Below are positions 7,371-11,872 of a stretch of 11,872 bases of DNA, in pieces (positions within the stretch are counted from its first letter, which is position 1; every line of letters begins with the position of its first letter). This DNA is from Pseudomonadota bacterium (lineage in GTDB: Bacteria > Pseudomonadota > Alphaproteobacteria > Sphingomonadales > Sphingomonadaceae): NCBI GenBank assembly GCA_023432995.1, contig JAEZES010000163.1, positions 1 to 11,872 on the forward strand, read 5' to 3'. The notes under the pieces were generated by a model, which was given only the letters and a program-made list of their open reading frames with translations, had not been told where the DNA came from and ran no database searches. A program made the position numbers and the translations under genes.

Positions 7371-8111
7371 ATGTCGAACCAGGTCTTCCTTCACCCGACG
7401 ACAAACGAAGCGAATGATGCGGAGAGATTCATCGCGTGCGCTGCTCCGCACGATGCGCTGTCCGAGATCAACCACAGAATTTCGAATAACCTCGCCCTGC
7501 TGGCCAGCACGGTCAGCATGCGGGCCGCGAGCTTTTCGCGGCGCAAGGGGTCGGTCGACGGGCACGAAGCCGCGGTGGCCCTGCACGAGATCACCGCGCG
7601 CATTTCCATCGTCGGCCACATGCACCGGCTGCTGTCGACCCGCCCCGGGTCGGATCGGGCGGCGTTCGGCGCGCACTTGCGCGAACTGTGCCGGCTGCTC
7701 ATCTCGGCTCTGGCCGTGCCCGAGCAATGGGAGCTGGCGGACGGCGACATCGCCGAGTGCCCGGTCGGCGCCGACCATTTCCTGCCGCTGTCGCTGATCG
7801 TCACCGAGGTGGTGACCAACGCGCTCAAGTACGCCCATCCGGCGGGCGCGCCGGGCCGGCTGACGATCGGCTGCGGGCGCGAGCGCGACGGGACGACGCT
7901 GATCGAAATCGCCGACGACGGCGTCGGCTTTCCGGAGGATTTCGAGTTCGCCGCCGGCGGGGGGATCGGCTCGCGCACGATCCACGTGCTGGCGGAGCAG
8001 ATCGAAGCCGAGCTGTCGTTCGACAGCCGCCCGACGGGCCTGCGCTTCGTCCTGCGGTTGCCCGCCGCGGAGGGCGCGACCGGCTACGCCGCCGCCCGCT
8101 CGTCTCGCTAG
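7371..8111 (+). CDS. Short soluble sensor histidine kinase (HisKA_2-like with HATPase)
   Basis: A 246-residue histidine kinase with no membrane helix or recognisable sensor domain. The dimerisation and phosphoacceptor segment EINHRISNNLALLAS places the phosphorylated histidine at His35, in the HisKA_2 pattern (E-x-N-H-R-x-x-N-N). The ATP-binding domain has the N box IVTEVVTNALKYA (Glu146, Asn150), a G1 box DDGVGF (182-187) and a second glycine motif GGGIGSR (about 196-202). The first 30 residues have no identified fold. No response regulator gene is adjacent, so this is an orphan kinase. HisKA_2 and HWE kinases often act on single-domain regulators or on PhyR of the general stress response; that link is inference here, helped only by the EcfG-like site of the divergent gene. 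The ATG at 7371 has no Shine-Dalgarno. The end overlaps the convergent PAP2 gene by 4 bp. Confidence 0.87.
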   Translation: MSNQVFLHPTTNEANDAERFIACAAPHDALSEINHRISNNLALLASTVSMRAASFSRRKGSVDGHEAAVALHEITARISIVGHMHRLLSTRPGSDRAAFGAHLRELCRLLISALAVPEQWELADGDIAECPVGADHFLPLSLIVTEVVTNALKYAHPAGAPGRLTIGCGRERDGTTLIEIADDGVGFPEDFEFAAGGGIGSRTIHVLAEQIEAELSFDSRPTGLRFVLRLPAAEGATGYAAARSSR

Positions 8112-8815
8112 CGGGCCGTGCCGTTGCCTTCGAGCGTGTGACGCGCCTGGAGCCGCTTGGCGAACAGCGAGCAGGCCGCCGCCCAGGTCGCGCCGATCGT
8201 CCAGCCGGCGAGCACGTCGGTCGGCCAGTGCACCCCGAGATAGAGCCGCGAAAACCCTACCAGCAGCGTCAGCGCGATCGCCATCGAGATGAGGTAGCGG
8301 CGCAAGGCGGCGGACTTCTCGGCGCGTGACAGCAGGACCGCGAGCGTCAGGTAGGTCACCGCCGAGTTCATCGCGTGCCCGCTCGGGAAACTGGCCGAGT
8401 CGATCCCCACCAGGTGCTCGACCACGTCGGGCCGGGTGCGCGCGTACGTGACCTTGAGCAGCGTGCTGATCGTTGCCCCGCCGGCGACCGCGCCGACGGT
8501 GAACGCGGCCAGCCACGGCTTCTTCGCCGCCAGCAGGTAGCCGGCGACGAGCGTGGTGATGATCGTCAGCAGCGCCGTGCTGCCGAGCGCGGTCACGTCG
8601 ATCATCGCCTGGTGCAGCCACGGCGGGCCGATCGGCGTGGCCGGGTCGCCGGGCTGGCGCAGGAGCAGGAGCAGCTCGCGGTCGAACGCCAGCGGATCGC
8701 CGTCGGCCAGCGCGGAGGCCACCTTGTTGAGCAGCGTGACGGCGGCCGCGACACCGAGGAAAACGAGCAGGATGCGGCTCTCGACGCGATGCTTCGCGAA
8801 GAGGTCCCGCAGCAC
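8108..8815 (-). CDS. PAP2-family membrane phosphatase
   Basis: Integral membrane acid phosphatase of 235 residues, expected to hydrolyse phosphate or pyrophosphate from lipids such as phosphatidate or undecaprenyl pyrophosphate on the periplasmic face. The three phosphatase motifs are complete: KVTYARTRP (121-129), FPSGH (143-147) and SRLYLGVHWPTD (189-200), with His147 and His196 as the expected catalytic pair. Hydrophobic segments near 16-33, 78-97, 102-120, 150-163, 176-190 and 201-218 fit the six-helix fold. The start is a GTG (8815), 6 bp after the cobS stop, so it is likely co-transcribed and perhaps coupled to cobS; the functional connection is obscure. Its TAG and the kinase's TAG share one CTAG at 8108-8111. 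Exact substrate cannot be read. Confidence 0.92.
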   Translation of the reverse strand: MLRDLFAKHRVESRILLVFLGVAAAVTLLNKVASALADGDPLAFDRELLLLLRQPGDPATPIGPPWLHQAMIDVTALGSTALLTIITTLVAGYLLAAKKPWLAAFTVGAVAGGATISTLLKVTYARTRPDVVEHLVGIDSASFPSGHAMNSAVTYLTLAVLLSRAEKSAALRRYLISMAIALTLLVGFSRLYLGVHWPTDVLAGWTIGATWAAACSLFAKRLQARHTLEGNGTAR

Positions 8816-8821
8816 GCCCGG

Positions 8822-9805
8822 TCAGGCCTTGCCGACGACGCTTTCCGGGAGGTCGACGCCGAACACCCGCTGGTAGTACTCGGCCACCAGCATCCGCTCG
8901 GCCTCGTCGCACTTGTTGAGGAAGGTCAGGCGGAACGCGAACCCGGGGTCGCCGAAGATCTCGGTGTTCTGCGCCCAGGTGATCACCGTGCGCGGGCTCA
9001 TCACGGTCGAGATGTCGCCGCCGATGAAGCCCTGGCGAGTGAGGTCGGCGACGCGGATCATGTCGGCGATGATCTTCGGGTCGAGCTTGGACTTGGCCGC
9101 GACCACCTGGCGCTCGGTCTCCTCGGGCAGGTAGTTGAGCGCGACGACGATGTTCCAGCGATCCATCTGGCCCTGGTTGATCGCCTGGGTGCCGTGATAG
9201 AGGCCGCTGGTGTCGCCGAGGCCGACGGTGTTGGCGGTCGAGAACAGGCGGAACCACGGGTTCGGGCGGATCACCCGGTTCTGGTCGAGCAGCGTCAGCT
9301 TGCCCTCGGTCTCGAGCACGCGCTGGATGACGAACATCACGTCGGGCCGGTCGGCGTCGTACTCGTCGAACACCAGCGCCACCGGGTGCTGCAGCGCCCA
9401 CGGCAGCAGGCCCTCGCGGAACTCGGTCACCTGCAGCCCGTCGCGCAGCACGATCGCGTCGCGTCCGATCAGGTCGATGCGGCTGATGTGCGCGTCGAGG
9501 TTGATGCGGATGCACGGCCAGTTGAGCCGGGCGGCGACCTGCTCGATGTGGGTCGACTTGCCGGTGCCGTGGTAGCCCTGCACCATCACCCGGCGGTTGA
9601 AGGCGAACCCGGCGAGGATCGCCAGCGTGGTGTCCGGATCGAACACGTAGGCCTCGTCGAGGTCGGGCACGCGCTCGTCGGCCTTGGAGAAGGCCGGGAC
9701 CTTCATGTCGGTGTCGATTCCGAACACCTCGCGCACGTCGACTTCGCGGTCGGGCGCGGCGAGCACGGTGCCGGAATTCGGGTGGGTGCTGCTCATCTCG
9801 TTCAT
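8822..9805 (-). CDS. cobS: CobS-type AAA+ ATPase (cobaltochelatase subunit)
   Basis: A 327-residue AAA+ ATPase. In aerobic cobalamin synthesis CobS with CobT drives CobN to insert cobalt into hydrogenobyrinic acid a,c-diamide. Walker A is GYHGTGKST (77-85), Walker B is ALVFDEYD (143-150), and sensor 1 lies in FSTANT (188-193). The N-terminal EVFGIDTDMKVPAFS and the ATGKSTHIEQ-type helix after Walker A match CobS closely; the length is normal. The ATG at 9805 is followed by another at 9796, and neither has a strong Shine-Dalgarno. cobT is absent from the downstream position, where a PAP2 phosphatase gene follows instead, and no other cobalamin gene is in the window. Many alphaproteobacteria keep cobS and cobT apart from a full pathway, so the real job may be another metal- or protein-remodelling role. 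The divergent GST starts about 80 bp away. Confidence 0.92.
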   Translation of the reverse strand: MNEMSSTHPNSGTVLAAPDREVDVREVFGIDTDMKVPAFSKADERVPDLDEAYVFDPDTTLAILAGFAFNRRVMVQGYHGTGKSTHIEQVAARLNWPCIRINLDAHISRIDLIGRDAIVLRDGLQVTEFREGLLPWALQHPVALVFDEYDADRPDVMFVIQRVLETEGKLTLLDQNRVIRPNPWFRLFSTANTVGLGDTSGLYHGTQAINQGQMDRWNIVVALNYLPEETERQVVAAKSKLDPKIIADMIRVADLTRQGFIGGDISTVMSPRTVITWAQNTEIFGDPGFAFRLTFLNKCDEAERMLVAEYYQRVFGVDLPESVVGKA

Positions 9806-9884
9806 CGCGTGCGCTGCCTAGACGCGCCGTCTTGCGCCTGCAACACGCAATGGCCAGATAGGCGCCGTTCGGAGGAGGGTGTCG

Positions 9885-10523
9885 ATGAAGATTTACGGGT
9901 TCCCGCTGTCGCCGTTCGTGCGCAAGGTGCTTGTCGCGCTCAAGGAGAAGGGGCTCGACGCCGAGCTGGTGCCGAGCAACCCGAGCCAGCCCGATCCCGA
10001 GTTCTCGGCGGTCAGCCCGTTCCACAAGATCCCGGCGTTCCGCGACGGCGATTTCACGATCGCCGATTCGACCGCGATCGTCACCTATCTCGAGGCCAGG
10101 TATCCCGAACCGGCGCTGCTTCCGGCGGCTCCTGAGGCGCGCGCGCGGGCGATCTGGTTCGAGGAAGTCGCCGACACCGTGCTCATCCCGACCGCGGCGC
10201 CGATCGTCGTCAACCGCTTCTTGCGGCCGCGGATCTTCGGCACCGAAGGCGACGAGGCGGCGGCGCTCGCCGCCGAGGAGGCGGTCAAGCGGCCGCTCGG
10301 CTACCTCGAGGCGACGGTCACCGACCAGTGGCTCGACGGCGCGTTCACGATCGGCGACATCGCCGTGGCTTCGGCGTTCCGCACGCTCGGCTACACCGGC
10401 TGGGCGCTCGACGCCGCGGCCAACCCGAGGCTGGCAGCCTGGTACGAGCGCGTGCAGCAGCGCCCCGGGTGGCAGGCCGCGGCCGCGCAGGAAGACGCGC
10501 TGTTCGCGGCCTCGGGCCTGTAG
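9885..10523 (+). CDS. Glutathione S-transferase
   Basis: Cytoplasmic GST of 212 residues that would conjugate glutathione to electrophiles or reduce peroxides. The N-terminal thioredoxin-like domain has SPFVRKV with Ser9 in the likely catalytic position, the cis-proline segment HKIPAF (47-52) and the glutathione gamma-glutamyl site DST (61-63). The alpha-helical C-terminal domain (about 85-205) contains FTIGDIAVASAF, the usual N-capping box region. I chose the ATG at 9885 because GGAGGAGG lies 6 nt before it; a GTG at 9879 directly abuts that site and is unlikely. It is divergent from cobS. The stop at 10523 directly abuts the end of the decayed GST on the other strand. Substrate unknown. Confidence 0.93.
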   Translation: MKIYGFPLSPFVRKVLVALKEKGLDAELVPSNPSQPDPEFSAVSPFHKIPAFRDGDFTIADSTAIVTYLEARYPEPALLPAAPEARARAIWFEEVADTVLIPTAAPIVVNRFLRPRIFGTEGDEAAALAAEEAVKRPLGYLEATVTDQWLDGAFTIGDIAVASAFRTLGYTGWALDAAANPRLAAWYERVQQRPGWQAAAAQEDALFAASGL

Positions 10524-10936
10524 TCACGACTCCGCGGCATTGCCGGCGAGCCCGGCGACCCATTCGCGCGTCGCGTAGCAGGCGTCCATCGCCCGCCGGT
10601 AGGCGTCGCGGGCGGTCGTGCGCGCGAGATAGGCGCGCTCCGCCTCGCTCGGCACCGCGTTGCCGGTCCGCTGAGCGAACTCGAGCGCGTAAGTCAGCGG
10701 GATGTCGGCGGCGGTGAAGCATCCGCCGGCCATGTAGGGCGCGCGCTCAAGCTGGAGCGGGCCCAGCCCGCGGCGGGCCGCGACATGCGCCTCGCCCAGC
10801 CCGGGCTCCGGCTGTCCTTCTCGCCCTCGGGGGCGAGGACGCGGCTGGCGACGATGACGTTGACCGGGCCGGCCAGCCCGGCCTCGCCGAGGTGGAGGGA
10901 CTGCTAGCCGGGGCCTTCGCCGTAGAGCGTGATCAT
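10524..10936 (-). pseudogene. Degraded glutathione S-transferase gene
   Basis: Remains of a second GST. An ATG at 10936 opens MITLYGEGPG, a typical GST first strand, and then hits TAG at 10906-10904. The same frame reads on without further stops as HLGEAGLAGPVNVIVASRVLAPE. A shift near 10825 moves to the frame that gives QPEPGLGEAHVAARRGLGPL, then LERAPYMAGGCFTAADIPLTYALEF (from about 10745), a GST C-terminal helix with its N-capping box, running to the stop at 10524. The total, about 137 codons, is far short of the usual 200 or more, so an internal deletion removed most of the thioredoxin fold. The ATG overlaps the stop of the HxlR regulator in an ATGA, so the intact ancestor was translationally coupled to its regulator. 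A 69-codon frame from an inner ATG (10733) remains open, but I see no reason to think it works. The decay could also reflect sequencing error, though stop plus shift plus deletion makes that unlikely. Confidence 0.75.
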
Positions 10937-11640
10937 GCGGCGTGTTGTCCGATCTTCGGCGGCAGCGAGAACAGCGCGAGGAAGCGCTCGGCGAGCGGCT
11001 GGTCGCCGGTCAGCGTGACCCCGCCCGCGGCGATCCCCTCGGCCAGCGGCTGCTTGCCGTAGATCACCCGCAGCAGCGGCAGGGCGACCTCGGCGGTGAG
11101 CCAGGCGTCGCTCGGCTCGCCCGGCTCCGCGCGCCGGACGGGCATCACCCCGTCGCGCAGCTCGGCGATAAAACTCTCGCCGCTGACGGTGAAGCCGACG
11201 GTCGCGTCGAAGTCGTGCGCCGCTGCGTGATCGATCATGGTCCGCAGGCTCAGCATGAAGCTGACCGGCGAGATCGGCAGTTGCGGGTTGTGCTCGGGCG
11301 AGCGCGCCGCCCAGCGGCCGAGCTCCTGGATCGCCGGCTCGGCCAGGTAGCCCCACTCGGTCAGCTCGTAGACTTGCGTTCCGGCCGGCGGCAGCAGCTT
11401 GCGCTTGACCAGGATTCCCGCCTGCTCGAGCCCTGTGAGCCGCTCGGTCAGCACTTTGGCCGAGATTCCGGGCAGGCTGGCGCGCAAGTCCGAAAAGCGC
11501 CGCCCGCCGAGCATAAGTTCGCGGATGATCAGCATCGACCAGCGTTCGCCGACGAGCTCCATCGCGAACGCCGTGCCGCAGGCGTCCTGGTACCACTTGC
11601 CGTGTTTTTCGGGCGCCTCGGTATCTTTTTGTAACTTCAT
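10933..11640 (-). CDS. HxlR-family transcriptional regulator with SCP2-like C-terminal domain
   Basis: A 235-residue DNA-binding regulator. Residues 15-112 form the HxlR/MarR-like winged helix: CGTAFAMELVGERWSMLIIRELMLGGRRFSDL, then the recognition region GISAKVLTERLTGLEQAGIL and the wing ending YELTEWG. HxlR proteins of about 110 residues normally stop there. Here residues 145-228 resemble an SCP2 sterol-carrier-like fold: FDATVGFTVSGESF, then DAWLTAEVALPLLRVIYG, and a G-x-x-x-x-x-G-D-x-x-L-A-E-R-F-L-A-L-F end. That half may bind a hydrophobic ligand. I chose the ATG at 11640; the frame is open upstream to 11766 but crosses the divergent gene's start. No Shine-Dalgarno is present, and a leaderless transcript is likely. 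It is coupled by ATGA overlap to the broken GST and is divergent from DUF899. The tandem dyads at its start suggest autoregulation. The domain call for the C-terminus is by pattern only. Confidence 0.88.
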   Translation of the reverse strand: MKLQKDTEAPEKHGKWYQDACGTAFAMELVGERWSMLIIRELMLGGRRFSDLRASLPGISAKVLTERLTGLEQAGILVKRKLLPPAGTQVYELTEWGYLAEPAIQELGRWAARSPEHNPQLPISPVSFMLSLRTMIDHAAAHDFDATVGFTVSGESFIAELRDGVMPVRRAEPGEPSDAWLTAEVALPLLRVIYGKQPLAEGIAAGGVTLTGDQPLAERFLALFSLPPKIGQHAA

Positions 11641-11656
11641 GGTTGCTTTTAGTAAC
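11621..11656. promoter_or_regulatory. Tandem 15-bp dyads, likely operator of the HxlR regulator
   Basis: On the plus strand GTATCTTTTTGTAAC (11621-11635) and GTTGCTTTTAGTAAC (11642-11656) agree at 12 of 15 positions. Each has partly inverted ends (GTT/GTA...AAC). Starts are 21 bp apart, two helical turns, so two regulator dimers could sit on one face of the DNA. The pair flanks the start codon at 11640 and, upstream, overlaps the candidate -10, as expected for autorepression. Confidence 0.55.
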
Positions 11657-11677
11657 TCAATGAGCCACGAATCGCAA
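11649..11677 (-). promoter_or_regulatory. Candidate promoter of the HxlR regulator gene, possibly leaderless
   Basis: On the minus strand TTGCGA (11677-11672), 17 bp, TACTAA (11654-11649): 4 of 6 and 3 of 6 matches to the sigma70 hexamers. The predicted start, about 11642, is within a few bases of the ATG at 11640, consistent with the lack of a ribosome-binding site. The upstream dyad covers the -10. Confidence 0.35.
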
Positions 11678-11715
11678 GCGCCGAGTCGCCCACTGGCGGA
11701 GGGGAGGAGATGGAC

Positions 11716-11872
11716 ATGACCGAAGCCGCCACGCTGCCGCCCCCCGCCGCGCTCAAGCCCGCGCACGAGCTGGCCGCGGCGAGCCCGACCCGCTGGCCTG
11801 GCGAAAGCGCCGCCTACCGCGAGGCCCGCGCCGCGCTTCTCGCCGACGAGATCGCGTTGCGCCGGCAGATCC
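11716..11872 (+). CDS. DUF899 family protein, thioredoxin-like (5' part, cut by window end)
   Basis: The first 52 codons of a gene running out of the window. After the start it reads TEAATLPPPAALKPAHELAA, then SPTRWPGESAAYREARAALLADEIALRRQI. The W-x-x-E-S-x-x-Y-x-x-A-R-x-x-L-L-x-x-E-x-x-L-R-R spacing is characteristic of the N-terminal helix of DUF899 proteins, which have a predicted thioredoxin-like fold and unknown function. Of two in-frame ATGs (11710 and 11716) the second is preferred, because GGGGAGGAG ends 6 nt before it and would abut the first. It is divergent from the HxlR gene, a setting that suggests redox- or ligand-dependent control by that regulator (inference). Confidence 0.8.
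   Translation, partial: MTEAATLPPPAALKPAHELAAASPTRWPGESAAYREARAALLADEIALRRQI

Noticed and set aside
7293..10025. 910-codon minus-strand open frame spanning the kinase, PAP2 and cobS genes
   Set aside because: It runs out of frame through two real minus-strand genes and antisense to a third; the translation is low-complexity Arg/Ala/Pro/Gly typical of shadow frames.
10904..11596. Minus-strand 230-codon frame overlapping the HxlR gene
   Set aside because: Shadow of the HxlR gene in another frame; only its final 10 codons coincide with the first codons of the decayed GST.

Overview
The window is GC-rich chromosomal DNA, about 70% G+C by eye, densely packed with genes that use GC-rich codons. 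Gene content points to an alphaproteobacterium, most likely of the Sphingomonadales. The grounds are an adrenodoxin-reductase-type ferredoxin reductase, a CobS protein, a small ribbon-helix-helix protein of a type I associate with sphingomonads, and a HisKA_2-type kinase. This assignment is inference; there is no rRNA or tRNA to confirm it.

Layout. 225-1541 (+) encodes a ferredoxin-NADP reductase, convergent with a minus-strand pair: dnaN (1969-3096) followed by a small hypothetical membrane protein (1525-1950). Next come a 50-residue membrane protein (3330-3482, -) and a bifunctional class A penicillin-binding protein (about 3618-5786, -). The PBP is divergent from a TauD/TfdA-type Fe(II)/2-oxoglutarate dioxygenase (5939-6877, +). 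The dioxygenase runs tail to tail into a small RHH-like protein (6882-7124, -), which is divergent from a short soluble histidine kinase (7371-8111, +). The kinase meets a PAP2 phosphatase (8108-8815, -) at a shared CTAG. The PAP2 gene lies 6 bp downstream of cobS (8822-9805, -). Beyond cobS are a glutathione S-transferase (9885-10523, +), a decayed second GST (10524-10936, -), an HxlR-type regulator with an SCP2-like C-terminal half (10933-11640, -), and the start of a DUF899 thioredoxin-like gene (11716 to the edge, +).

How they fit. Most genes are ordinary housekeeping functions: clamp loading partner, cell-wall synthesis, electron supply to ferredoxin. The right end looks like a small redox/detoxification island: GST, HxlR regulator translationally coupled to a now-dead GST, and divergent DUF899. 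Two near-identical 15-bp dyads exactly 21 bp apart over the HxlR start codon are the clearest regulatory signal. Both regulatory genes, the kinase and the HxlR protein, lack a Shine-Dalgarno sequence and have a promoter-like element ending close to the ATG, which suggests leaderless mRNAs.

I see no CRISPR array, insertion sequence, prophage or RNA gene, and no clear new multi-gene system. The points most worth following up are the HxlR operator and pseudogene unit, the CobS gene without adjacent cobT or cobN, and the kinase/RHH intergenic region with an EcfG-like promoter.
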